From Aureispira anguillae (GTDB lineage Bacteria > Bacteroidota > Bacteroidia > Chitinophagales > Saprospiraceae): a stretch of 64,000 nt of DNA. The stretch covers positions 7,231,001-7,295,000 of the forward strand of contig NZ_AP026867.1 of NCBI RefSeq assembly GCF_026000115.1, given 5' to 3'. A program made the position numbers and the translations under genes. A model generated the notes under the pieces. The model did no database searches. It was not told the origin of the DNA and saw only the letters and a list, made by a program, of their open reading frames with translations. Shown in pieces: positions 9,298 to 16,943 of this stretch (the first letter of the stretch is position 1; every line of letters starts with the position of its first letter).

Positions 9298-11685
9298 ATG
9301 AAGTTATATCTTAATGGGCTGTTAATCCTAACATTCCTATTGATGAGCCAGTTCACAATGGCTCAAAAAGGTGGTATCCGAGGGACTGTTTTTGACAAAA
9401 CAACTGGTGATCCTATGATTGGGGCTACAGTATACTTAGAAGGAACAGAACATGCAGCGGCCACAACCATTGATGGAGATTACAACATTTCTGGTGTACC
9501 TGTTGGGGAATATGTTTTAAAAGTTATGTTTTTGGGGTATGACTCTATCTCAATGGAATTGTCTATAGGAAGAAAGATGATTAACCAAAACATATTGATG
9601 GAAGAATCTTCTTCGGAAATTGATATTGTACAGGTAGATGCAAAAAAAACAGCAGCTCAAAATGATGTATTGGTCTCTGTTACTCGTATAACTCCCAAGG
9701 AAATTAATAGAATTCCTGCTGCGGGTGGAGAAGCTGATTTTGCACAATATTTACAAGTTATACCAGGGATTGTTTCTACTGGAGATCAAGGAGGACAATT
9801 ATATATTCGTGGTGGTGCTCCTGTTCAAAATAGGGTGTTGCTAGATGGAATGACCTTATTTAATGCCTTTCACTCTATTGGCTTTTTCTCTGTTTTTGAA
9901 ACCGATATTATTCGTAGTGCAGACGTATACACAGGAGGCTTTAGCGCCAAGTATGGTGGTCGATCTTCCGCAGTAGTAGACATCAAAACACGTGAAGGAA
10001 ACAAAACACGTTTTGCTGGGATGATTAACGTTAACCCTTTTGTAGCCAAGGGGCTTTTTGAAGGACCAATTGCTCGATTGAGTGAAGACGATGGATCTAG
10101 TATTTCTTTCTTGGTAACGCTTAAGCACTCTTATTTAGGACAAACGTCTCCTATGTTGTATAGTTATGCGAACGAAGCAGGAACCTTACCTTATAATTTT
10201 ACCGATGGTCATGCTAAAATTTCGTTTAATTTAGCGAATGGTAGCCGTATTAATGTATTTGGTTTTTATCATTCAGATGAAGTTCATTATCCTGATTTGG
10301 CAGCTTATGATTGGAATGCAGGAGGTGGAGGAGTCGATTTTAGAATTGTTCCAGGTGGGGCACAATTGGCTTTAAATGGCACAATTGCTTATTCTACTTA
10401 TGGCGCCAATTTTAATGAGTTGGGCAACTTGGCTAAGGTGCGCAATAGTAATGTTGGAAGTTTTAATGGAAATTTGAATGTGAGTTACTATTTGCCCAAA
10501 TCAAGAGTTATTAATTTTGGTGTAGAAATTAACAGTTTAACAACTTCTTTTGAATATTCTACAGGTAGTAATACAGCGGTTACACAAGGAAATAAAGACG
10601 CTCCTCAAACCAATATTGAAGCAGCTATCTTTGCGCATTTCCAAGGGCGTTTTGGAACAGTTGTTATTGAGCCAAGTATTCGTATGCAAGCTTATGCTTC
10701 TTTGGGAGAGGTAGCAGTAGAACCTCGTTTGGGACTCAAGTGGAACATTACGGATTATTTGCGTTTTAAAGCTGCGGGAGGTTTGTATTCTCAGAACTTG
10801 ATCTCTTCTGTTGACGAACGAGATGTTGTAAATTTATTTGTTGGTTTCTTAGGTGCTCCTGATGATGGGGTTTATCGTTTGAGTGTGAATGATAATGGTG
10901 ATCGTACCTATACGAAAACAAAGAGTCGTCTACAAACTTCTATTCATGCTATTGCAGGGTTTGAAGTAGACATTACCAAATATGTTACCTTGAATGTGGA
11001 GCCTTATTATAAATTCTTCCCACAGATTGTTTCTTTGAATAGAAATAGAGCTGCATCTGATGTCGGTAAGAATTTCTTAGCAGAAACAGGACATGCTTAT
11101 GGGGTAGATTTTTCTGCTACTTTTGAAAAAGATCAATTATATCTTTATACGGCTTATTCTTTGGGATATGTAACTAGAGATGATGGAGTACAAACATTTT
11201 TTGCGCATTTTGATCGTCGTCACAATGTCAATTTTGTTGGTTCGTATAAGTTTAGAATTGGAAAAATTAAGCCAGCATCAGAGGATGATAAAATCAAAAA
11301 ACGCACAGAATATCCTTTTGAAATAGGAGTACGTTGGAACTTGGGAACTGGTTTTCCTTTTACTCGTACTCAAGGATTCTATGCGAATCAAACGTTCAGT
11401 GGAGGAATTAGCACCAACTATCTAACCGACAATACAAATCCCAACACTACTTTAGGCGTTATTTATGAAGATGAAATCAATCAAGGAAGGTTGCCTGTTT
11501 ATCATCGATTAGATTTTTCTATTAAGTATACAATTGACCTAGTTAAGCACATGAAATTAACGCTTGGTGCGAGTGTCACAAATCTTTACAATAGAGAAAA
11601 TATATTCTATTTTGATCGTATAGAATACAAGCGAATCAACCAACTTCCAATTATGCCTGCTTTAAATGTAAATTTAAAATTCTAG
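9298..11685 (+). CDS. TonB-dependent outer-membrane receptor with carboxypeptidase-regulatory-like domain
   Basis: About 795 residues. A signal peptide ends at TMAQ, then a CarboxypepD_reg-like Ig fold (IRGTVFDKTTGDPMIGATVY), a plug domain near residues 120-230 (QVIPGIVSTGDQGGQLYIRG, then KYGGRSSAVVDI) and a 22-strand-type barrel ending in the terminal Phe of NVNLKF. It would import a ligand across the outer membrane using TonB energy; the substrate is not evident and no SusD partner follows. I set the start at the ATG at 9298; the longer frame begins with a TTG at 9292. The gene is followed by a strong terminator and is probably monocistronic. Confidence 0.88.
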   Translation: MKLYLNGLLILTFLLMSQFTMAQKGGIRGTVFDKTTGDPMIGATVYLEGTEHAAATTIDGDYNISGVPVGEYVLKVMFLGYDSISMELSIGRKMINQNILMEESSSEIDIVQVDAKKTAAQNDVLVSVTRITPKEINRIPAAGGEADFAQYLQVIPGIVSTGDQGGQLYIRGGAPVQNRVLLDGMTLFNAFHSIGFFSVFETDIIRSADVYTGGFSAKYGGRSSAVVDIKTREGNKTRFAGMINVNPFVAKGLFEGPIARLSEDDGSSISFLVTLKHSYLGQTSPMLYSYANEAGTLPYNFTDGHAKISFNLANGSRINVFGFYHSDEVHYPDLAAYDWNAGGGGVDFRIVPGGAQLALNGTIAYSTYGANFNELGNLAKVRNSNVGSFNGNLNVSYYLPKSRVINFGVEINSLTTSFEYSTGSNTAVTQGNKDAPQTNIEAAIFAHFQGRFGTVVIEPSIRMQAYASLGEVAVEPRLGLKWNITDYLRFKAAGGLYSQNLISSVDERDVVNLFVGFLGAPDDGVYRLSVNDNGDRTYTKTKSRLQTSIHAIAGFEVDITKYVTLNVEPYYKFFPQIVSLNRNRAASDVGKNFLAETGHAYGVDFSATFEKDQLYLYTAYSLGYVTRDDGVQTFFAHFDRRHNVNFVGSYKFRIGKIKPASEDDKIKKRTEYPFEIGVRWNLGTGFPFTRTQGFYANQTFSGGISTNYLTDNTNPNTTLGVIYEDEINQGRLPVYHRLDFSIKYTIDLVKHMKLTLGASVTNLYNRENIFYFDRIEYKRINQLPIMPALNVNLKF

Positions 11686-11755
11686 ATCACTTCTAATTAA
11701 AAATAAGCTATTAAAATGGGGGATTTAACCTATCTCTGATAGCGGTATTCAGCAT

Positions 11756-11792
11756 AAAAAAAGCTAATGATTTCGATCATTAGCTTTTTTTT
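11756..11792 (+). terminator. Intrinsic terminator after TonB receptor
   Basis: Perfect stem AAAGCTAATGA / TCATTAGCTTT with a six-base TTTCGA loop, flanked by A-run and T-run (11756-11770 pairs with 11777-11791). A classic strong rho-independent terminator, symmetrical enough to work on either strand. Confidence 0.85.
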
Positions 11793-12016
11793 GGATTACT
11801 TTTTTACGAAAACGGAGAATAAGTACCTGTTTCTAACAAAAATCTTAATTTTTTGCTTAGATTAATCGCAAGTTTTATGGATATGTCAATCTCAACCAAT
11901 ACTTTTGCAATTACGTGACATTCGTTACAACTATAACCCCCTTACATTTTTAGTGAAATCCCTGTTTAATACACTTATATTCGCCACCAAATTATCTAAT
12001 AATAAAAAATGTTAAA

Positions 12017-13681
12017 ATGAAGAAGTTATTTTTAGGCTGTTTCCTAATGCTTTGTTGCGCTACCTTTTCTTTTGGTCAAGAGGAAGCCATCATGGACAGT
12101 ATGGAAGTATTCTTTAAGTTAGACAAGGCTAACTTGTTGGATGAGAGTACAGAAGCTATTACTGCAGCTTTTGAAAAAAACAAAGAAAGAATACTAAAAG
12201 TTCGCGTTGCAGGGCACACTTGCGATTTAGGATCTGATAATTATAACATGGGACTTTCAGAGAAACGTGCTAATGCAGCTTTTGAATTTGTAAAAACATT
12301 GGGAGATGCTTACCAAGAAAAAACAGAGTTGTTCTTTTATGGTGAGAAAGAGCAAAAATATGATGAAAGAGAGCCTAACCGTCGTGTTCATGTCTTGTTT
12401 TACTTAGAAGATGATGACAGAGATACACTCATCAAAAAAGATTGTGCAGAGGCATTCATCGAAAAAGGAACTTATAAGCCTACCAAAACAAAAAAATCTA
12501 GCTTTGAATTGAAGTATTTTAACAATAGCAAAACGCTAAAAGCTAACAATATTTCTATCAATGATACAGAAGGACGTAAGTTATACTTTAACTCTATTGT
12601 ATTCTTCAAAGCTTCTTTTGAAGGAGCTGAATTGGCAGCAAAGAAAGCCGTAAAAATCAAATTGCCATTAGTGAATGAACATAAAGATGGGTATACCTTC
12701 TATGAAGGTCAAGATCAAGGTGGTCAAATTGTTTGGAAAAATACGGGGAAACCATGTCAATTGACAGATGGTGCAGATTGCAAAACGTATGATTTTGATT
12801 GGATGAACAGTGGTTTTTGTGCTTGTGCTATGCAAAGAGAATGCGAAGAGGATTGTAATCCACGTGCTTTTTCAGAAGTTAGTAGACCTGATTTGACAGC
12901 AGCTAATGTTCGTTATAGCGCAGAAAAAACAATTTGTGAGTTTGAAGAAGGTACTTACGCAAATCTAGATGGTGTTACAGTTATTGACGATAACAACAAA
13001 GAAGAAGATTTAGACGTTTGTGAGCAATTTGAGTATGGTATTACTACAGATGATTGGTTCCCTAACAGACACAACATGGCAGACAAAAAAAATATTATTG
13101 TAAAATCTGAGGCTGCTCCTGCTGGTAAAACTACTCGTTTGTATATTCCTAAAACTTCTGTAGAAGATCTAAAAGAACCTATTGTTTTGGTTGGAGACAG
13201 ACATGCTAAAGGATATGCTAAATATGCTGACAATGTAGTACGCCCTACAGATTGTTTGGGATCTGTTAATTGCGAATACCTTGTTTACGATGTGCCATCA
13301 ACTGGTGTTTACAAAGTAGGAGACTGGGACAAAGATGCTACCAAACCTAAGAAAGAAGAGAAATGGATTTTAAAAGTTCGTTTGCTTAAAGAATCAGTAG
13401 TATTTGTTGGTAACAAAACTACAGGTGAGGTTTATAAAGCTAAAAATGCAACTCGCAAAAACAAAACAAGACCAAAAGAATACACAATTTATGGTTGTGA
13501 AAACGTAGGAGATTTGGTTGTTTATGTACAAAATTCTACTAAGAAGAACTTCAAATTATACCAAGAAGTTAAGCTTACTGACTTGAAGTACAAAAAAGCA
13601 GCTAACATGTATGTAATGAGAAGAGTGAAATTTACTAAATGTCAAGATTTTAGTGAAGCACAATTTACAAACTGTAAATAG
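12017..13681 (+). CDS. Secreted protein with N-terminal OmpA-like domain
   Basis: 554 residues with signal peptide (MKKLFLGCFLMLCCATFSFG). Residues about 30-135 form an OmpA/MotB-like peptidoglycan-binding domain: FFKLDKANLLDE, then GHTCDLGSDNYNMGLSEKRA and a closing NRRVHVLFY strand. Unusually for this family, the domain is at the N-terminus rather than the C-terminus. The remaining 400 residues are beta-rich, contain a Cys-dense patch (CACAMQRECEEDC, about 264-276) and have no recognisable family. It is probably a periplasmic or outer-membrane protein anchored to peptidoglycan. A near-consensus -7 element (TATATTCG, 11976-11983) lies about 34 bp upstream. A terminator follows at 13705. Confidence 0.75.
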   Translation: MKKLFLGCFLMLCCATFSFGQEEAIMDSMEVFFKLDKANLLDESTEAITAAFEKNKERILKVRVAGHTCDLGSDNYNMGLSEKRANAAFEFVKTLGDAYQEKTELFFYGEKEQKYDEREPNRRVHVLFYLEDDDRDTLIKKDCAEAFIEKGTYKPTKTKKSSFELKYFNNSKTLKANNISINDTEGRKLYFNSIVFFKASFEGAELAAKKAVKIKLPLVNEHKDGYTFYEGQDQGGQIVWKNTGKPCQLTDGADCKTYDFDWMNSGFCACAMQRECEEDCNPRAFSEVSRPDLTAANVRYSAEKTICEFEEGTYANLDGVTVIDDNNKEEDLDVCEQFEYGITTDDWFPNRHNMADKKNIIVKSEAAPAGKTTRLYIPKTSVEDLKEPIVLVGDRHAKGYAKYADNVVRPTDCLGSVNCEYLVYDVPSTGVYKVGDWDKDATKPKKEEKWILKVRLLKESVVFVGNKTTGEVYKAKNATRKNKTRPKEYTIYGCENVGDLVVYVQNSTKKNFKLYQEVKLTDLKYKKAANMYVMRRVKFTKCQDFSEAQFTNCK

Positions 13682-13704
13682 CCACAAACTAGTTTATAAA
13701 CAAT

Positions 13705-13743
13705 AAAAAAGCTGTCCGAAATTTATTTTTGGACAGCTTTTTT
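13705..13743. terminator. Bidirectional terminator between convergent genes
   Basis: Stem AAAAAAGCTGTCC (13705-13717) with GGACAGCTTTTTT (13731-13743) around a 13-base loop. A- and T-runs on both sides let it end both the OmpA-domain gene and the leftward calpain/paralog operon. Confidence 0.85.
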
Positions 13744-13806
13744 ATATTTAGACTTCTAGATCAGGTCGTTTTTGAATTGAAGCAGTGGACTTATTTGGAG
13801 AAAATT

Positions 13807-14382
13807 CTAATTGATTTCTCGTATAGCCCAGTATTTAACTTTTTTATTCTTTATAACTATGCCATAACAAAATGTTATATACCAGTGCCCTGTATCTTTT
13901 AAAGATGTTCTAATAATATTGATATTGACAAGATTTTCCTGTTTGGTACTATCATAATACATGGAGCTCATATCTAGACGAGCAATAAGCGAGTCGTGTT
14001 TATTGGAAAAATAGTTATAAGTCCTTTTTTTTATTCCATATTTACAAGGGCTAAATCTACCTTTAACACCACCTTGATATTCTTTGGGTCTGCTTTTTAT
14101 GGGGCTTCTGTATATACCAGAATCTTCATCTTTTTGATAAAGTTTTCTAATTTCTTTATAATTGGGTATAACATAAATAAAATGGTAATACGCTGCTTGC
14201 TCAATTTTTCCCTCAGAAACCAATTGTTTATCCTTAATAAGCGGACGAAAAGGGTAAATACTATCCAAAAAAAACTGCAAGGCAATTTTTTCCTCTTCCA
14301 ACTTTATTTTTTTTCTTTTTTGAGCTTGACAAAAAATAGAACCAGCTAATAGTGTTATAAAAATCAATAATTTTAGATTCAT
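13807..14382 (-). CDS. Tandem paralog 1 (immunity/inhibitor candidate, secreted)
   Basis: 191 residues, last gene of the five-copy array. The Sec signal peptide is MNLKLLIFITLLAGSIFCQA, followed by a basic QKRKK start of the mature protein. It is a visible mosaic: residues 1-110 are identical to paralog 2, while residues 82-189 are identical to paralog 5, so a crossover lies in the shared 82-110 stretch. The conserved core includes PFRPLIKDK, CKYGIKKR (one Cys at 113) and SSMYYDSTKQ. I do not recognise the fold. Function is inferred from position: export to the periplasm with a cysteine-protease gene at the head of the operon suggests an inhibitor that protects the producer. Confidence 0.72.
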   Translation of the reverse strand: MNLKLLIFITLLAGSIFCQAQKRKKIKLEEEKIALQFFLDSIYPFRPLIKDKQLVSEGKIEQAAYYHFIYVIPNYKEIRKLYQKDEDSGIYRSPIKSRPKEYQGGVKGRFSPCKYGIKKRTYNYFSNKHDSLIARLDMSSMYYDSTKQENLVNINIIRTSLKDTGHWYITFCYGIVIKNKKVKYWAIREIN

Positions 14383-14423
14383 TTATTCTTGGATGCTAAG
14401 GTGACTAAAATACGTTTTGACCT
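14383..14423 (-). pseudogene. Calpain-gene 3' remnant upstream of paralog 1
   Basis: 41 bp that in the leftward strand read QVKTYFSHLSIQE then TAA, immediately followed by the ATG of paralog 1. The intact protease gene ends QVRTYFNHLSIQE-TAA in the same position relative to paralog 5. It is therefore a scar of the protease gene tail. Confidence 0.8.
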
Positions 14424-14430
14424 ACTTTAG

Positions 14431-15006
14431 TTAGTAGTTTTCTTGTATAGCCCAGTATTTTACTTTTTTATTCTTTATAACTATTCCATAACTAAAATAA
14501 ATGTACCATTGATGGGATTTTCTTAAGTTGGTCCTTGTGATGTTAATATTTACCAAACTTTCTTGTTTGGTACTATCATAATACATGGAGCTAATATCTA
14601 AACGAGCCATAATAGAGTCACGTTTATTGGAAAAATAGTTGTAAGTCCTCTTTTTTATCCCATATTTACAAGGATGAAATCGACCTTTAACACCACCTTG
14701 ATATTCTTTGGGTCTGCTTTTTATGGGGCTTCTGTATATACCAGAATCTTCATCTTTTTGATAAAGTTTTCTAATTTCTTTATAATTGGGTATAACATAA
14801 ATAAAATGGTAATACGCTGCTTGCTCAATTTTTCCCTCAGAAACCAATTGTTTATCCTTAATAAGCGGACGAAAGGGGTAAATACTATCCAAAAAAAACT
14901 GCAAGGCAATTTTTTCCTCTTCCAACTTTATTTTTTTTCTTTTTTGAGCTTGACAAAAAATAGAACCAGCTAATAGTGTTATAAAAATCAATAATTTTAG
15001 ATTCAT
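14431..15006 (-). CDS. Tandem paralog 2 (immunity/inhibitor candidate, secreted)
   Basis: 191 residues. The N-terminal 110 residues match paralog 1 exactly, including the variable segment EQAAYYHFIYVIPNYKEIR. The C-terminal part instead resembles paralog 3 (TRTNLRKSHQWYIYFSYG) and ends in an atypical AIQENY. The signal peptide is the same as in paralog 1. The high nucleotide identity with paralog 1 over the first half points to a very recent duplication or gene conversion. A rightward frame opposite this gene and its sisters is only a shadow. Spacer to the next copy is 48 bp. Confidence 0.72.
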   Translation of the reverse strand: MNLKLLIFITLLAGSIFCQAQKRKKIKLEEEKIALQFFLDSIYPFRPLIKDKQLVSEGKIEQAAYYHFIYVIPNYKEIRKLYQKDEDSGIYRSPIKSRPKEYQGGVKGRFHPCKYGIKKRTYNYFSNKRDSIMARLDISSMYYDSTKQESLVNINITRTNLRKSHQWYIYFSYGIVIKNKKVKYWAIQENY

Positions 15007-15047
15007 TTATTCTTGGATGCTAAAGTGACTAAAATACGTTTTGACCT
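15007..15047 (-). pseudogene. Calpain-gene 3' remnant upstream of paralog 2
   Basis: A 41-bp copy of the protease gene tail ending in TAA directly before the paralog 2 ATG, with one base different from the remnant at 14383 (AAAGTG instead of AAGGTG on the plus strand). The junction with the preceding paralog's stop is the same as at 14423 and 15668. Confidence 0.8.
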
Positions 15048-15054
15048 ACTTTAG

Positions 15055-15627
15055 TTAGTAGGTTTCTCTTATAGCCCAGTGCTTTATTTTTCCATTTCTT
15101 ACAACTACTACATAACTAAAATAAATGTACCATTGATGAGATTTTCTTAGATTTGTTCTTGTTACATTAATATTTACAAGATTTTCCTGTTTGGTACTAT
15201 CATAATACATGGAGCTCATTTCCAAAAAAGTCACAGTAGAATCACGTTTGTTGGTAAACCAAAGATCAGTCCTTTTTTTTATCCCATATTTGCAAGGATT
15301 AAATCGACCTTTTCTCTGATAGATCCTCATTCCATTTCTTTCTTTAGAATGTGTTTTGATACCCCCTTCTTCTTCCAATTTTGTTAGCTCTATTATATCT
15401 CTATAAAAAGGAATGACATAGAAGAATTCTCTATAAGAAGCTTCTATTATTTTTCCTTCAGAAACCAGTATTTTACCCTTAATAAGTGAACGAAAAGGGT
15501 AAATACTATCCAAAAAAAACTGCAAGGCAATTTTTTCCTCTTCCAACTTTATTTTTTTTCTTTTTTGAGCTTGACAAAAAACAGAACCAGTTAATAGTGT
15601 TATAAAAATCAATAATTTTAGATTCAT
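15055..15627 (-). CDS. Tandem paralog 3 (immunity/inhibitor candidate, secreted)
   Basis: 190 residues. The signal peptide and the first 60 residues follow the array consensus, but residues 61-107 belong to a second sequence type (ASYREFFYVIPFYRDIIEL, then IKTHSKERNGMR) shared only with paralog 4. The end carries substitutions not seen elsewhere (VVVVRNGKIKHWA). The Cys of PCKYG is retained. Variation concentrated in one central block between conserved flanks is what is expected where a partner-recognition surface diversifies. Confidence 0.72.
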   Translation of the reverse strand: MNLKLLIFITLLTGSVFCQAQKRKKIKLEEEKIALQFFLDSIYPFRSLIKGKILVSEGKIIEASYREFFYVIPFYRDIIELTKLEEEGGIKTHSKERNGMRIYQRKGRFNPCKYGIKKRTDLWFTNKRDSTVTFLEMSSMYYDSTKQENLVNINVTRTNLRKSHQWYIYFSYVVVVRNGKIKHWAIRETY

Positions 15628-15668
15628 TTATTCTTGGATGCTAAGGTGACTAAAATACGTTTTGACCT
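15628..15668 (-). pseudogene. Calpain-gene 3' remnant upstream of paralog 3
   Basis: Third 41-bp remnant, coding QVKTYFSHLSIQE-TAA on the leftward strand and abutting the paralog 3 ATG. Spacer length (48 bp) matches the two downstream copies, consistent with amplification of a single original junction. Confidence 0.8.
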
Positions 15669-15675
15669 ACTTTAG

Positions 15676-16248
15676 TTAATAGGTTTCTCGTATAGCCCAG
15701 TATTTAACTTTTTTATTCTTTATAACTATGCCATAACAAAAAACAATGTACCATTGATGAGATTCTCTTAGATTGGTTCTTGTTATGAGAATATTGACAA
15801 GGTTTTCCTGTTTTGTACTATCATAATACATGGAGCTCATTTCTAAAAAAGCTACAGTAGAATCACGTCTGTTGGTAAACCAAGGATCAGATCTTTTTTT
15901 TATCCCATATTTAGAAGGACTAAATCTGCCTTTTCTCTGATAGATCCTCATTCCATTTCTTTCTTTGGAATGTGTTTTGATAACTCCTTCTTCTTCCAAT
16001 TTTGTTAGCTCTATTATATCTCTATAAAAAGGAATAGTATAAAAGAAGTTTCTATAAGGAGACTCTATGATGTCTCCCTCAGAAACCAGTACTTTATCCT
16101 TGATAAGCGGACGAAAAGGGTAAATACTATCCAAAAAAAATTGGAGGGCAATTTTTTCATCTTCAAACTTTATTTTTTTTCTTTTTTGAGCTTGACAAAA
16201 AACAGAACCAGCTAATAGTGTTATAAAAAACAATAGTTTTAGATTCAT
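15676..16248 (-). CDS. Tandem paralog 4 (immunity/inhibitor candidate, secreted)
   Basis: 190 residues, same central sequence type as paralog 3 but with its own changes (ESPYRNFFYTIPFYRD, RSDPWFTNRRDS). The otherwise conserved Cys is Ser here (PSKYG), so that residue cannot be essential in every copy. The signal peptide reads MNLKLLFFITLLAGSVFCQA, as in paralog 5. It is preceded by the longest protease-gene remnant in the array. Confidence 0.72.
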   Translation of the reverse strand: MNLKLLFFITLLAGSVFCQAQKRKKIKFEDEKIALQFFLDSIYPFRPLIKDKVLVSEGDIIESPYRNFFYTIPFYRDIIELTKLEEEGVIKTHSKERNGMRIYQRKGRFSPSKYGIKKRSDPWFTNRRDSTVAFLEMSSMYYDSTKQENLVNILITRTNLRESHQWYIVFCYGIVIKNKKVKYWAIRETY

Positions 16249-16343
16249 TTATTCTTGGATGCTAAGGTGACTAAAATACGTTTTGACCTGACTAGGGCTG
16301 ATTTCTAGATGCTGCTGCCCATGAGGATTGTACAAGAAAATAG
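16249..16343 (-). pseudogene. Longer calpain-gene remnant including the catalytic Asn motif
   Basis: 95 bp matching the last 95 bp of the intact protease gene (16944-17038) with only a few substitutions. Read leftward it encodes IFLYNPHGQQHLEISPSQVK then TYFSHLSIQE and TAA, in frame and uninterrupted, with the catalytic-Asn motif YNPHG intact. Two residues differ from the living gene (Arg to Lys, Asn to Ser). Homology stops abruptly upstream at 16343; the next 24 bp match nothing else in the array. This is the clearest evidence that paralog 4 once followed a protease gene. Confidence 0.85.
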
Positions 16344-16367
16344 CATAAGACTTCATTTATTTTCTCT

Positions 16368-16943
16368 TTAGTAGGTTTCTCGTATAGCCCAGTATTTAAC
16401 TTTTTTATTCTTTATAACTATGCCATAACAAAATGTTATATACCAGTGCCCTGTATCTTTTAAAGATGTTCTAATAATATTGATATTGACAAGATTTTCC
16501 TGTTTGGTACTATCATAATACATGGAGCTCATATCTAGACGAGCAATAAGCGAGTCGTGTTTATTAGAAAAATAATTGTAAGTCCTTTTTTTTATCCCAT
16601 ATTTACAAGGACTAAATCTACCTTTAACTCCCCCTTGGTATTCTTTGGGTCTGCTTTTTATGGGGCTTCTGTAGATGCCAGAATCTTCATCTTTTTGATA
16701 AAATTCCCTGATTTTTCTATAATTAGGTATAAGATGGACAAAAGCATAATAACTAGCATGCCATATTTTTCCCTCAGAAACCAACTGTTTATCCTTAATA
16801 AGCGGACGAAAGGGGTAAATACTATCCAAAAAAAACTGCAAGGCAATTTTTTCATCTTCCAACTTTATTTTTTTTCTTTTTTGAGCTTGACAAAAAACAG
16901 AACCAGCTAATAGTGTTATAAAAAACAATAATTTTAGATTCAT
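16368..16943 (-). CDS. Tandem paralog 5, cognate immunity/inhibitor candidate next to protease
   Basis: 191 residues; its ATG follows the stop codon of the protease gene with no gap (TAA-ATG), so translation should be coupled. It has a Sec signal peptide and a private variable segment at residues 61-81 (WHASYYAFVHLIPNYRKI), while residues 82-189 equal paralog 1. Because it is the copy adjacent to the intact protease it is the best candidate for the matching inhibitor. Known immunity proteins to periplasm-acting effectors carry signal peptides in this way; that parallel is inference. Confidence 0.75.
   Translation of the reverse strand: MNLKLLFFITLLAGSVFCQAQKRKKIKLEDEKIALQFFLDSIYPFRPLIKDKQLVSEGKIWHASYYAFVHLIPNYRKIREFYQKDEDSGIYRSPIKSRPKEYQGGVKGRFSPCKYGIKKRTYNYFSNKHDSLIARLDMSSMYYDSTKQENLVNINIIRTSLKDTGHWYITFCYGIVIKNKKVKYWAIRETY

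Noticed and set aside
13996-14349. Long rightward frames opposite the tandem paralogs (also at 14674-14973 and 16557-16910)
   Set aside because: They look conserved between copies only because the leftward genes are duplicated. The sequences are Phe/Ile-rich shadows of the Lys/Glu-rich coding strand, without plausible start context.
13807-16943. CRISPR-like or simple direct-repeat array
   Set aside because: The repeated unit is about 620 bp and coding, with 48-bp spacers derived from the protease gene. There are no short repeats with unique spacers.
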